A stretch of DNA of 58,805 nucleotides from Planctomycetales bacterium (lineage in GTDB: Bacteria > Planctomycetota > Planctomycetia > Pirellulales > Pirellulaceae). Numbering within the stretch: position 1 is the stretch's first letter; the number at the start of each line of letters is the position of its first letter. Below the pieces are notes generated by a model that saw only the letters and a list, made by a program, of their open reading frames with translations, ran no database searches and was not told the DNA's origin. The stretch lies in NCBI GenBank assembly GCA_020426845.1, contig JAGQPF010000185.1:1-58805 (forward strand), read 5' to 3'. Shown here in pieces: positions 25,348 to 36,100 of the stretch. The translations under genes and the position numbers were made by a program.

Positions 25348-26834
25348 GACGACCGGCTCGCCAAGTGCCGATCGAGTTGCAGGAGCAGCTTGGCGCATTG
25401 GATGGCGTGCGCGCGGCGTCCGGGCGCCTCTTGGGTGGCGAGCGCCTCGAGCACGTCTCGCTTGTCACGCACGAACTGCCGCACTTCGGCTACGACTTCA
25501 TCCTCAGCGCCGCCTGCCGTGCTCAGCCCGGCTCGGCGCAACCAGGTTAGCAGCACGGCCGCGTCCGCCGCGTCTTGTTCACTCAGCAAGCTGAGCTGGA
25601 GCCCTGACGGCGCATGCTCTCCGGCGCCGGCCGCCCACCGCAGCGTCGCGCTGGCGCGGGCCGCTTCGTGCAACTGCCGCACAAGGTCCGTGTCCCCCAC
25701 CAACACGTCGGCGCCGGACGCCTCAAGTGTCAGCGTTTTGGCCGCGTCGGTGAGCGCGCGAAACTGACTCACTTGCCGCTTGTCGTCGGGTGAGCACAAC
25801 GCCAGTAGCGAGCGGAGCTGCTCCTGACGATCGTAGTCGTTCGGCGCAATCAGGCTGCGAAGCGGCGCCGCATAGTCGAGCCCGTCGGCGCCATACAAAC
25901 TTAAAAGCCGCCGCTGAAATCCATCGTCGGCAAACTGCTCCAGCGGCGTCGCGGCGCCTCGCTGGGATTGGCTCAGCAGATGTGTGGCCAACGCCGCGGC
26001 GAACGAGGCCAGACGCTGAGATGCTGGCGCGGTTGGATCGACGGGCGACAACAACAGGTCTTGCTCCAGTCGATCGACCACGGCCTGGCAGACCCGCTCC
26101 GGCGAGTCGCGACGTTCCGGCAATCGCCAACGCTCGGCCAACTGACGCAGCACGGGCTCCACTTCGGCCAGCTCGCCTGCGTGCGGCGCAGCGACTGGCT
26201 CAGGCGCGACGGGCGAATCGGGGCGGCCGTTGACGGATTCCGGCGGCCCTGCAGTGTCCCATGGGCGCCAAACGCTAATCGCGATGGCAAGCAGGATCAG
26301 GCCGCTCAGCGGCAGCCGCCAGCCGCGTTTTGGCGCCGCGTCGGGATCGCGTTGCGACTCGGGCAACGGCGAGGGGCCACGGCAGGCGGCCAGCTCCGGC
26401 GCAAAGTCGGCGTCGAACCACTCCTTCAATTCGCGCCGATGCACGACGAGCCGCTTGCCCTCCTGCTCCCAATCCAACGCCTCCACGAGTTGCTCGAGAT
26501 CCTCCAGCCGCTGCGCGAGCCGCTTGAGCAACACGCGGCGAGTCGCTGCGTCCAGACGCTCCACCTCGACGCCATGCAGCACCAGCAGCTCGTCCGCTGC
26601 GCGGCCCGTCGCCGGCTGCTCGACCGACCGCACCACGGCGAGATAGTTCGCGCCCTGGGGACGCCTCCGCGCCCGCGCCGCTTGCTCCGCCAGTTGCTCC
26701 TCGCTGAGCGAGAGACTCTCGGGCACCAGGAAGCGATGGTTCCACCGACCGGCTCGGGGGGTTTCGGCGAACAACATGGGCGGATCGGGGGAAGTCGGGC
26801 CCGCCGCGACCACGCCATTGGTCGCGGCGTTCAT
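25344..26834 (-). CDS. Hypothetical single-pass protein of the GTPase operon
   Basis: A 496-residue protein with a cytosolic N-terminal domain (about residues 30-150, mixed alpha/beta with REL-rich helices), one transmembrane segment (about 175-190, LSGLILLAIAISVW), a Pro/Ala/Glu linker and a long helical C-terminal domain (about 225-496). No known motif identified. Its helical C-terminus includes several LLxLL-type repeats but no clear TPR. The start is tied to the GTPase gene stop (TGATG, 1-nt overlap). The common membrane-anchored layout with the GTPase protein suggests that the two form a complex at the membrane, which is inference. Confidence 0.7.
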   Translation of the reverse strand: MNAATNGVVAAGPTSPDPPMLFAETPRAGRWNHRFLVPESLSLSEEQLAEQAARARRRPQGANYLAVVRSVEQPATGRAADELLVLHGVEVERLDAATRRVLLKRLAQRLEDLEQLVEALDWEQEGKRLVVHRRELKEWFDADFAPELAACRGPSPLPESQRDPDAAPKRGWRLPLSGLILLAIAISVWRPWDTAGPPESVNGRPDSPVAPEPVAAPHAGELAEVEPVLRQLAERWRLPERRDSPERVCQAVVDRLEQDLLLSPVDPTAPASQRLASFAAALATHLLSQSQRGAATPLEQFADDGFQRRLLSLYGADGLDYAAPLRSLIAPNDYDRQEQLRSLLALCSPDDKRQVSQFRALTDAAKTLTLEASGADVLVGDTDLVRQLHEAARASATLRWAAGAGEHAPSGLQLSLLSEQDAADAAVLLTWLRRAGLSTAGGAEDEVVAEVRQFVRDKRDVLEALATQEAPGRRAHAIQCAKLLLQLDRHLASRSS

Positions 26835-29353
26835 CAGTCTCCCCTCCAGTCGGGCAGCTTGGGCTCGGGCGGGGAACCCTCAACGTGAAAGATCGCCTTT
26901 TGATAGTACTTGGCGCTGCGCAGCGGCAGCGTGAACCCGCGGACCAGGTCGTAAACGCGTATTGTCTGTTCGCCCTTGCCGTGGTCGTCGTGGTAGCCGA
27001 AGAAGTCTCGTTCCTTGATCTCGACAGACAGTTTGATGTCATCATCCAGCTTGGCCTGGAAGGTGTGCCGCATCAGCTCGCCGGTCGAGCCCTTGGCCTT
27101 GGAGACCACCTTGGTCTTCTCTCCCACCGTCCGCTCGTTCAAGCGAACGATGATGTGGTTGTCGTCGGCCGATTGGGAGCCGGGGCCCCACTCCACACGC
27201 GTCAGCACAAGCGTCAATTTGAGCGCCTCGCCGCGCGCGGCCAGCCATTGGCGAAAGTCCTCCGCCTCGCGTCGCATGGCGCCGAGCGGCGCTACATCGA
27301 GATACTCACGCGCGGCGGTCGTCGTGCGGCTTCGACGCAACATGTCATACAGATGCTTGTCGTAGGCGGTGTCGATTTCGCTCCGCTGCCGCGAGACGAA
27401 CTGGGGATCTCCCTGCGGATGCAGCTCGGACGGCCACTGGCCCAATTCGCGCTCGAGCCGCTTGGCCAAGTCCGTGGCGTCGCCCCACTGATTGAGCCGG
27501 ATCAGCTCCTTGATTCGAGCGGGCAGGTCGGTGGCGAGCTGTTCGCGAAACTTCGCGCAGGTGCGCTCCATTCGCTCGTCCACCTGTCGCTCCTGCCAAC
27601 GCCGGGACAACAGCGCCCCGGCGTCCAGATAGCGCTCTCCCGCCAAATGGTCGTTGTATTCGGCCAGGAATAGTGACCACTCCTTCTCCGCCGCCAAACT
27701 GGACAGCAGCGTGGAGACCTCCAGTCTTAGCTCCATTCGCTTCGAGTGCTCTTGGTCCGACTCACGATCGGGGAACGGCGGCTGGTCGATTCTCGTCAAC
27801 AAGTCTCGCAGCGCCGGCTCGTCTCGCTGCTGAAGTGCGCGGCGGCAGTCGGACTCGACCAGCGTCCACCAGCCGCCATTCTCGCGCGACTCGCGAATCC
27901 GGGCGGCCTGCTCGATGGCGTCCTTCACTTCGCGGATGTGACGCGAATTAGGAAAACGCTGCAGATGGCTCGCCGCCTGCGCGGCGCGCTGCAACGGGTC
28001 CTCCGTCTGTTCGACATGCCGCCAATCCTGATCCACTCGTTGTGTGCGCAAGGCGTGCACGCGATCGTACGCGGCGCGACTGGTGACAAACCACTTGGAG
28101 AGCAAATGGCGGTGCGGACCGCTGGCGGCGTACTGCTCCAGCCACTGTTCGTGCACGGCAATCTGTTTGGGAGACGAAGTCGGATCGCTCAATACCGACT
28201 CGCCTTCGCGGAGCAATTGCCGGTCTCGGATTGTTTCGCCGCCCACCGCGGCCAGCAGCAGCGAGCCGAGCAACAACGCGCCGCGGCTGAGCTGCTTCAT
28301 GCGGCAGACTCGAGACACCCGCTGCGCCCGGACCTGCTCACTGGCCCCGCGGGGAAAGCGTCGCGCAAGTCGCGCGGCGTCGCGAGACAATCGACCGCTG
28401 CCGGCAGGCCAGGGCGGCCAGGCCCAGGAGAGCCCCAGCGCCTGCTCCTCGCAGTCGCGGAGCATCAACGCGTCGCAACGGCGCGCGGCCCAGATGAAGC
28501 CGTCCTCCATGCCGAACGACGGCAACGGCGCCTGCGTCGTCGGACGCTCCACGGCGCGGCCGTCCTCGCGGTTGTCGGTGACCACCGGCCCCAGTGCACT
28601 GACCGGGAAGGCGCGAAAGTTGCCTTGGGTCACCCCATTCTGCAGATCATTCCTGAGCTGGCGATACTCCCCATGCTGCTCCGACTCGAAAAAGCGATCG
28701 AGCGCCGCAAGCTCGTCGTCGGGAGTCGGATGACTAGTTAAATCCGACTGTCGATCCCACTTGCTGACCAACAACGCAACCGGGGCGTCCAGCGCAGGGC
28801 CGTCTTGTTTGTCGCCTCGCAACGAGACGAATGCCTGCCGCAACAGGTTGAGTTCGTTGCTGAGGTGCTCGGTCTCGCCCGCCCGCGGGGCTTCGGCAAC
28901 GACCAACAGGCCATCCATCTCGCGTAGATGATCTCGCAGCCGCGCGGCCAGTGAATCGGCGTCCGCCAAGTCACGCGGATTCAGCAACTCGCCGGAGTAG
29001 TCCACCAGCTCGATGCGATAGGTGCGGCGATCGGGCGAGGTGAACTCGTACTCAAACGTCATCACGAAGTCGGACGCTTGATTGGCTCGCGGCAACTCCC
29101 CATGTCGCAGCGCTTCGATGGCCGCCTCAATCCAGCGATCGCCACGTTGGCGCGGCGTCATTTCGGTCTCCGCCACCCAGTCGGGAACGTCGCCGCGCGG
29201 CGGCGGGCCGTCGTCGCCCTCCAACGGCACTCGCGTGGCGGTGTAGCCCTCGGGATGAGGCCGATGCGACATCGCCAACGCCGACAGCAGGCACGTCTTT
29301 CCGGACCCGCTGCGACCGTAAACGCCGAATCGATAGGTTGCCTGTTTCCTCAT
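26834..29353 (-). CDS. Membrane-anchored TRAFAC-like GTPase with C-terminal beta domain
   Basis: An 839-residue protein. Residues 1-255 form a GTPase domain: G1/P-loop GRSGSGKT (13-20), G3 DYSG within LVDYSGELL (118-121), G4 SKWD (197-200) and G5 SAL (252-254). A transmembrane segment lies at about 357-371, followed by a long helical region (about 375-690) and a C-terminal beta-rich, C2-like domain (about 700-830, with IIVRLNERTVGEKTKV). The G4 variant S-K-W-D in place of N/T-K-x-D still has the Lys and Asp needed for guanine recognition. The domain recalls DO-GTPases described in predicted bacterial conflict systems, but this is from memory. It abuts the upstream gene's stop exactly and couples to the next. 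Confidence 0.8.
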   Translation of the reverse strand: MRKQATYRFGVYGRSGSGKTCLLSALAMSHRPHPEGYTATRVPLEGDDGPPPRGDVPDWVAETEMTPRQRGDRWIEAAIEALRHGELPRANQASDFVMTFEYEFTSPDRRTYRIELVDYSGELLNPRDLADADSLAARLRDHLREMDGLLVVAEAPRAGETEHLSNELNLLRQAFVSLRGDKQDGPALDAPVALLVSKWDRQSDLTSHPTPDDELAALDRFFESEQHGEYRQLRNDLQNGVTQGNFRAFPVSALGPVVTDNREDGRAVERPTTQAPLPSFGMEDGFIWAARRCDALMLRDCEEQALGLSWAWPPWPAGSGRLSRDAARLARRFPRGASEQVRAQRVSRVCRMKQLSRGALLLGSLLLAAVGGETIRDRQLLREGESVLSDPTSSPKQIAVHEQWLEQYAASGPHRHLLSKWFVTSRAAYDRVHALRTQRVDQDWRHVEQTEDPLQRAAQAASHLQRFPNSRHIREVKDAIEQAARIRESRENGGWWTLVESDCRRALQQRDEPALRDLLTRIDQPPFPDRESDQEHSKRMELRLEVSTLLSSLAAEKEWSLFLAEYNDHLAGERYLDAGALLSRRWQERQVDERMERTCAKFREQLATDLPARIKELIRLNQWGDATDLAKRLERELGQWPSELHPQGDPQFVSRQRSEIDTAYDKHLYDMLRRSRTTTAAREYLDVAPLGAMRREAEDFRQWLAARGEALKLTLVLTRVEWGPGSQSADDNHIIVRLNERTVGEKTKVVSKAKGSTGELMRHTFQAKLDDDIKLSVEIKERDFFGYHDDHGKGEQTIRVYDLVRGFTLPLRSAKYYQKAIFHVEGSPPEPKLPDWRGD

Positions 29354-30364
29354 CTACGCCGCATCCTTTTTCTCCACAGCGGCGCCCACTGCGGCGCGAC
29401 GGAACCAACCAAACAGCGTTCGGCGCGGACGCGGCAGCACCATGGCGAAAAACGCCACGGTGCCGATCAGCGCGGCCAGACCTCGCCAGCCACTGAGGTA
29501 TGAGTCCCGCAGCGCCTGGCCGATTTGAGTCGCGGCGGCTCCACCGCCTTCGGCAACGCCACGTATGGCGGCGGCCGCGGTCGTTCCGACCAATTCGGTC
29601 AGCCGTTTAATGCCGCCTTCGGTGATCTTCCCCGTCGTGTCCATGAACTCTTCCGGAGCGATCAGCAGCGCCGCCAGCGCTCCGCCGGTCAGCCACTTGC
29701 CCCAGTGCGGCGTCACATACGTCGACCAGAATTTCCAGCCAGCCTCTCCCTGACGGCTGAGCAGTCGCCCGAAGTCGGCCACGGTGACTCCCCGAGCCGC
29801 ACCTTTCGCGGTCAGTTTGCCGGCTTGGACGGCGGTGTCCAAACGCAGCGCCGCACGTGCCGCGTCTTCACCGAACATGCCGACGCCCGCCATCGTCTCA
29901 ATGCCACCGCGTTCCAGCAACCCGGCCCGCAGGGCCAAGTCGGGCACGACTCGGGCCGTATGCTGACCTCCCTCGGCGACCACCAGCGCGGTCTCGCGAG
30001 CGATGTCATCCAATTCATCCAAACTGCGGAGCACTCGCGAGTCGACGCCGACGGTGGCGGTCTCCAGCGCGCTGCGCACGGCGGCCCGTCGCGCTGCGAG
30101 CCGAGCGGCCTCGTCCAGATCGTCGCCCGCGCGGCCCAGCCGGGCGAACCGTGAGTTCATCGTGTCCTGCAATCCGCGCGAGCGGCGGAGCTGGTCGATC
30201 ACTTCGTCGGCCTGGCGCATGGGCAGGTCGTCGCCGACCTTGGCCGCTCGCCGCGCCAGCGTCGCCCATACATCGGCCTGGGCAACGGGAGCTCGCGCCG
30301 CATGCAACCCAAGGCACGCCAGGGCAATCAGCATCGCGCGGTTTGCGAAACGAAAGCGAAGCAT
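29354..30364 (-). CDS. Hypothetical exported/membrane protein of the GTPase operon
   Basis: A 336-residue protein. MLRFRFANRAMLIALACLGLH forms a signal peptide or anchor ending near QADVW. A long Ala/Arg/Asp-rich helical region follows (about 30-190), then GKWLTGGALAALLIAP (about 225-240) and a C-terminal anchor GLAALIGTVAFFAMVLP with a basic tail (about 300-336). No family recognised. ATG at 30364 is chosen because it overlaps the previous stop as TGATG; a longer frame to 30442 would overlap that gene. The stop TAG abuts the ATG of the GTPase gene. Confidence 0.72.
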   Translation of the reverse strand: MLRFRFANRAMLIALACLGLHAARAPVAQADVWATLARRAAKVGDDLPMRQADEVIDQLRRSRGLQDTMNSRFARLGRAGDDLDEAARLAARRAAVRSALETATVGVDSRVLRSLDELDDIARETALVVAEGGQHTARVVPDLALRAGLLERGGIETMAGVGMFGEDAARAALRLDTAVQAGKLTAKGAARGVTVADFGRLLSRQGEAGWKFWSTYVTPHWGKWLTGGALAALLIAPEEFMDTTGKITEGGIKRLTELVGTTAAAAIRGVAEGGGAAATQIGQALRDSYLSGWRGLAALIGTVAFFAMVLPRPRRTLFGWFRRAAVGAAVEKKDAA

Positions 30365-32301
30365 CACGGATTTTCTCCTATTTCGTCGTCCCACAACCCG
30401 CTGGCTTGAGCAAGCCACCAGGCGGAGACATTTTTCTGCCATGCCGAAAAACGGCTTTTGGCTTGATTGATTTGATCGGGAAACGCCTCGATCCCTTGCG
30501 CGACGCCGACGGCGGCGTTCTCGATGGCGGGGATTTCGACTCCGGTTTCGACGAGTCCGGCGATGGCCGTGTCTGCGAGGAAGCGTCCGGCGGGATGAGC
30601 GACGAGCAGTCGATCGAGCCGAATCAGCACGCGACGATCGGGGCGCATGAACACGCGCGCCTCGAGCTTGGTCATCTGCCTAAACGTTTGACGGCCGACT
30701 CCTGTCATTTTGAACAAGAGTCGAGTGGGGCCGGTGACATCGACGGTGAGGGAGGACTGCAGTTTGCGCTGCACTGCTTGGCGGCTGCCACGGAGCGCCT
30801 GGCTGACGAGCCAAGGCGCCGTCTCTTCGGCGCCGAGCTTGGCGGCGTTGGCGCCGAGTTGCCGCGCGGCCTCGCGGCGCGCGGCTGCCTTCAATCCCTG
30901 TGCCGCCGTATTGGTGGCGGTCTTGGAGCCTGCCGCCTTCACGCCCTGCTGGCCTGCGACCTTGATCGCGTCGTCGGGCCCCAACGGTCCCGCGAACAAA
31001 AACACCGGATCCAGCACCGCGACCACCGCGTCCATCATGGTCGGGTTGCGGCCCTGGATGATTTTCTTGGGCACCTCGTAAACGGTGTAATAGAGCGGCA
31101 GCCACGTGATCGGCCCGCTTGGCAACGGCCCGACTTCGTCCGCCAGCGCCGCGGGCGACTTCAACTCGCTGTATCGTCGCAGCAGTTCGGGATAGTCGCT
31201 GCCGGCCGCATGCAGCCGGCCCAGCGCGGACGCCTTGACTTCCGGGGCAAGATCCTCGCGGCCCAGCAGCGTGGCGAGCAGCGGTTGATCGCCAAACTCC
31301 AGTAGCGACGCTAGCGTCGTGTTGTCTCCGGCCAGCATGGTCTCGACCAGCGCCGGTCGCAGCTCGGGCGGATACGTGTCGCCATACAGCAGCTCCAAGG
31401 GCAGCAGGCCCCACCGCCGCACGAGCTGTTCGCCGGCGGGCTCTCCGAGCAAGCGGAACAGCCGCAAGTCCAGCGTGGCCAGTTCGAGCGACAGCACGCC
31501 TTCGTCGATTAGCCGCTCCAACCGCGGCCAAACGACGGGCAAGAAGTCGCGGCGAAAATCTTCGTCGTCGATCATCCAGCGCCGCAGCGCCGTGCCATGG
31601 ACCATCACCAGCTGAAACATCCCAGGCAGTTGCTCGTCATTGGCAAGCACCGATCCGAACGCATGCGCGAGCCAGCGATCGTAGGCTGCGGCGCCGGCCG
31701 AGCCGCGCGGGAAGACGAACATGCTCTCGGCGCCAAGCATGCCGTCGTCAATCAACTGACAGATTAGTGTCTCATGACGTTCGATCGCTTCGGCGACTTG
31801 TGCCGAGTCGGCGGCATGGCGGACAAAGATGTTCGTGATGGCGTTGTAGTGCTTGTCGTCGCGCAGTCGCGCGGCGACCTCCACTGGATCCGGCGCCGCC
31901 GCCAGCAGGCCAGCCACTTCGGGGCGTTGCTCCAGCAGACTCATCAATCCCGAGTGCCTACCCAGCTTGGACAAAGCGTCCGCCATTTTTTCCAGCTGTC
32001 CGGGATCCTCGGCGGCCAGCATGCCGAGAAACTCGCGGTTCAGCTCGGCGACCTGCTCGGCGGCGCCGGTTCGCCAGCCGGATTCGGTCAAACGAAGCCG
32101 CAGCTGTTGGGCAGCTTGTGCGGAGATCGCGTCCAGTTCGGCGCGGCTGTCGGGCAGCGAAGCCGTCGTCGTCGCAGGCGACGGCAAGTCGGCCACCGCG
32201 ATGTCGGTTCTGCGATAGTGCCGAGCGGCCATGGCGCCGGCCAATGCCAAGCCACCGAGGGCCGGCCAGAGCCAGGCATAGCTGCGGCGACGGAAGGTCA
32301 T
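30364..32301 (-). CDS. Hypothetical membrane-anchored protein, first gene of the GTPase operon
   Basis: A 645-residue protein with an N-terminal transmembrane anchor (about residues 10-24, WLWPALGGLALAGAMA) and a large, mostly helical extracytoplasmic region without a recognised motif. A segment PTMMDAVVAVLDPVFLFAGPLG (near 400-425) is moderately hydrophobic and an Ala/Lys-rich helix follows. Pairs by context with the next gene, which has a similar Ala-rich helical style and 1-nt overlap. Upstream is the 806-bp repeat mosaic that must carry the operon promoter. Confidence 0.7.
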   Translation of the reverse strand: MTFRRRSYAWLWPALGGLALAGAMAARHYRRTDIAVADLPSPATTTASLPDSRAELDAISAQAAQQLRLRLTESGWRTGAAEQVAELNREFLGMLAAEDPGQLEKMADALSKLGRHSGLMSLLEQRPEVAGLLAAAPDPVEVAARLRDDKHYNAITNIFVRHAADSAQVAEAIERHETLICQLIDDGMLGAESMFVFPRGSAGAAAYDRWLAHAFGSVLANDEQLPGMFQLVMVHGTALRRWMIDDEDFRRDFLPVVWPRLERLIDEGVLSLELATLDLRLFRLLGEPAGEQLVRRWGLLPLELLYGDTYPPELRPALVETMLAGDNTTLASLLEFGDQPLLATLLGREDLAPEVKASALGRLHAAGSDYPELLRRYSELKSPAALADEVGPLPSGPITWLPLYYTVYEVPKKIIQGRNPTMMDAVVAVLDPVFLFAGPLGPDDAIKVAGQQGVKAAGSKTATNTAAQGLKAAARREAARQLGANAAKLGAEETAPWLVSQALRGSRQAVQRKLQSSLTVDVTGPTRLLFKMTGVGRQTFRQMTKLEARVFMRPDRRVLIRLDRLLVAHPAGRFLADTAIAGLVETGVEIPAIENAAVGVAQGIEAFPDQINQAKSRFSAWQKNVSAWWLAQASGLWDDEIGENP

Positions 32302-33107
32302 AGGCGTCTCTCGCGATGCTGAGATTGCTTCGGGCGGACGGCAAGGCGGTGGTGCGTCAGGGCCTCACGTCACACGGACGGTCTTTCGCCACAATTATAG
32401 AAAGATTGTGCCCAATCGCTGGGGTTCATCGAGAATTCCGCGTTTCCAGCCGGATTGTTTGGGTAAACGGGGCACGTAGCACAGGCTGCCAGCCTGTGTT
32501 GGGGTTGGGAAGCCACTGGTGATGTGTGATTACAGCCAGTGCTTACGGCCACCTGTGTTTGCTCGCAGCCACCGGATGGGGAACCTGAACGCGCGTTGGC
32601 CTTCCCCACTTCTATGGCGCTCGCGTGGCGTGGTGTGACCGAGAGACAGGTCGAATCCGAAACCGCCAAGTGTCCTTCGCGCGTAGCATGGGCGTCCCCG
32701 CCCGTGCAGTACGTCGCAGCCCCATTGCGCCGGCCAGTCCCCTCAATTTTGGGCCACAGATAGACGCGGATGAAACACGGATGAGCACCAGCCGCAGGCA
32801 CGAAGGTGCCTTGGCCAGAACTTTTCACTATTCCGTATTTCCCAAAGATTCGGGAAAAATGAGGCGTCCTCGAGCGTGCAGAACTGCGCAACCAGCAACT
32901 GAGCTACGGAACGCTTTCGCGCACAGCAGGGGCGTGCTCGCCCAGGGCAATACGCGGTGCCATGCGGTGCCATGCGGTTGCTCGCTGCGCACGGGCGAGG
33001 ACGCCCCATGCTACGGACGCTTCGAGCGGCTGCTCGCCACGCATGGACGCCCATGTTAAGGACGCTTCGCGCGGCTGCTCGACTTTGCGGAGCGATCCAG
33101 CAGTCGC
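32302..33107. repeat. Gene-free repeat mosaic
   Basis: No convincing gene. It contains: one CACAGGCTGCCAGCCTGTG palindrome (32475-32498); an inverted pair of about 25 nt, GTAGCATGGGCGTCC... at 32683-32707 and its near reverse complement at 32989-33014; a double GCGGTGCCAT (32955-32974); and a 22-nt direct repeat GGACGCTTCG(A/C)GCGGCTGCTCG at 33015-33036 and 33060-33081. A CAGGGCCTCAC fragment at 32358-32368 matches the edge of the 33-bp coding repeat. The left end should hold the GTPase operon promoter, the right end the 3' region of the GspK-like gene. Confidence 0.7.
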
Positions 33108-36100
33108 CTATTCAATAATGCGCTGAAGCAAGATCGCATCATCCACGTTGTGATTCTGCCCGGCCTGATAGCCGACCGGAATCGAGCGATCGATGATATA
33201 GAACGCGCGGTGTCGTTTGATCTCGCCCGTGTCGCTGCCAAGCTCGCGCAGGAGTCGATAGCCATCGGGATGCCCGGAATCGACGCCGTTCAAGGCAGGA
33301 TTGACTCCTAGCGGATTCTTCTCCACTTCAAAGTAGCCCACGGTCACCCACATTGCGTACACGTTGGACCGGTGCGTGACCAAGTTGTCTAGACGCTGGA
33401 TGCCCTCATAGGCAAAGGCCGCGTGCCGATTCACATCCCGGTTGCCGGGGTTGCCGACATGGAATAGAGGCGTCTGCTCAGGCGTCGCGGGTGGATAGCT
33501 GGCATCCGGAACGCGTCGGAACATCGAAGCGTCGACTTCCGATTGCATCAAACTTACGCCGAACGAGGTGATCGGCGGCATGTGCCGAGCGGCCATGGCC
33601 GAGCGGAACGGGTTGGCGAACCGCGTGGGCAGGTAGGGCATGTCCTGATCGACGAACGTTGTCGCGAAGCCTTGTCGGCTGATCAACATCGCCCCGAGGT
33701 TGGGCGCTCCACGCCACTCGGCAAAGCGATTCATGATCGCTCGCCAAGCGTGGGATTGCGTATTCGTCGCGTCCGTCAGGTAGAGCGTGTTCAGGTTGAT
33801 CTTGCCCGGCTCGCGGAACTCCAGCAGCCGGTTGTAAGGCGGTCGCAGGCCCAACGGGAAGGGGGTGAACGCGACTGCGGTGTCCGTTCCCGTCGGGTTC
33901 AGCCACTTCTTCGTGTCCACAAATCTCGACGGAGTGTGGACAAAGTCGAAGATGCGGAACAGATTCAGGGACTTCGAGGTCGGGACTGTGGTGTCCTCGA
34001 ACACATCGCTGCCCAGGTGGAAGTTGAATAGGTGCGAGTACGGCCGCAGGTGGTCGTTGGTGTTGGTCCGGTCCATGAACTGCAACGCCGTTGGGCCGCT
34101 CAGCCCCGTACGCACGGAAAACTCCTGTCCGAGCCGCGCAGGACCCACGCAGGGCACCTGCATCATTTCGTAGGCGCTCGCATAAGGTCGGTTGTTGATC
34201 TTGATCCAGGGGAACACTTCGCCGACGTTCGGCGGCGTAACGCCGAGCGGATAAATGGGATAGCCTTGATACGGATCAATGGTGCCGTAGGACGTGTCGG
34301 CGGGCCGACGGTAGGCGATGCCGTTGTCCACATCGATGTTGAACTGGTTCAAGAACCCAAGCGTGTGCTTCAGGTTGTGCTTCATGAACGCACTGCCCGG
34401 GCCGCTGATGGCCTGCGCCGTGGTCTGTTGTAGGCCGAGTGTTTGCGGCCACCACGGAGAGGTCATTACTGGATGTCCCGCGCTCACACCCTTTTGTCCG
34501 GTTTCGAAGCTGTAATTGACGGACGAACTAACCGACTTTTCGCCGTTGAACACAGTGCAGTCGACGGAGATCCAATCCACGGTCACGTACGGATTGACGG
34601 GGAGATTCGGATCGAAGTTGCTGCTGGGGGGAAGCGGATTCCAGGGCAGCAGCGGATCCGCCAGCCGCTGCAGATGCGCGGTGCGGACATTCTCGTAGGT
34701 GCCCAGGTTTTCCATGTTGTACTCGCGCAACAAGTCGACGCTTGCGCGGGCCGCTGCGGAGCGGAACGGCGCGTCGGTGCGCACATCGCTCTGGCCCGGA
34801 CCGTTGGGGTAGGCCGTGGTCGCTCCGCCGTACAAGTCCATATAAGCGTCCGGAGGCACGACACCGGGATCGTTGCCCGGGTTGGGCTGAGGCAGTCGCT
34901 CGAGGCCGGCGCTATCGGCCAGTGGCTCGGTGATGCTGAGCCCCGCATACTGCGTCGCGGTGTTCGTCCACGGAACGATCATCGTATTTGTGCGGTCGGT
35001 GGGATCGAGCGATTGCTGACGAAGACGCTCCGCCACGACGCCGACTGCCGCTCGCGCGTTGGGACGTCCGGGCGGTCCGGTCTGATTCGAGGCGAGGTCC
35101 GTCGCGCTGAAAGCGTTGCCGGCGATCACGTATTGTTGCGGCGAAGGGCCTTCCGTCGTCGAATCGCCCGGCGTGGGCTGTACCGAACCGACGGGCGTGT
35201 TGTCCCGTGGGCCAATCACCAGATACTCGCCTGGCAACAGGCCGATGCCTTGGGGGACACGGAAGTTGCCGCCACGCAAGTTGCTGAAGGTGCCGGTGCG
35301 AATCTCTTGGCTCGCCGAAGCGGCGGGACTCAAACCGGGAGTCAGCCAGACAAAACGCTCGAACGGAACTTCGTTGGCCCGTTGACCCGGCAATGCCGCA
35401 TAACGCCCGTCGAAGTACGTGCCGCCGTTGACGCTCGAGAATTCGGCGCCGTAATTTGTCTGGGCCGCGTCCACGAAGTAGTCATTCACCAACCGCGACT
35501 CATGACTGTATTCTCGGTCATAGACGCGCGGATAAGTGCTGCTCGTCGGTCCATTGTTATGGTGGTGAGTGATCGCGATGCGCCATACGGGATACGCCAT
35601 GTCGCTGCGCGCCGGGCTGAGCTTGCCCACGTTCAAGACAAACTCGTTGATGGGCGACACCTCGTAAAGTTCACGCGACGGCGTTTCCACGTTGTACGCA
35701 GCGAAGTTGCCCGTATGATTGCCCGACGCGATCGACGGCAGACGATTGCCGGGAGCACGCACGCACATCAGCTCGAAGAACAGCGAGCCCAACGGCGGCC
35801 GGAATTGGTCGTCATCGGTGTCCGGATTCGGCATGCTGGTTGTGGACTCACCCGATTCGTCCTTGTCGGTGTCGCGCTCCTTAACATCGTGCAGTCCGCT
35901 GGCCTCGGTGAGCCGCAGTTCGGGCGCCTCCAGGCCAATGGTGACACGACGTTGGCTGTTGGGGTCGGCCGGCACGGAGCCAACCGCCGCCGCTCCCTCG
36001 ACCGTGGCCGGATTGCCGTCGACATTCCAGCCGTCCCAAGGGTTCGCGTCGTATTCGAACACCGTCATCGACGAGTCAGGATCCCGAAAGTCGGCGACAT

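Noticed and set aside
32171..32183. TCGCAGGCGAC within the 645-residue gene as a further copy of the coding repeat
   Set aside because: Only 11 nt match, no terminal repeats, and it reads in a different frame (SPATTT); likely chance in GC-rich DNA.
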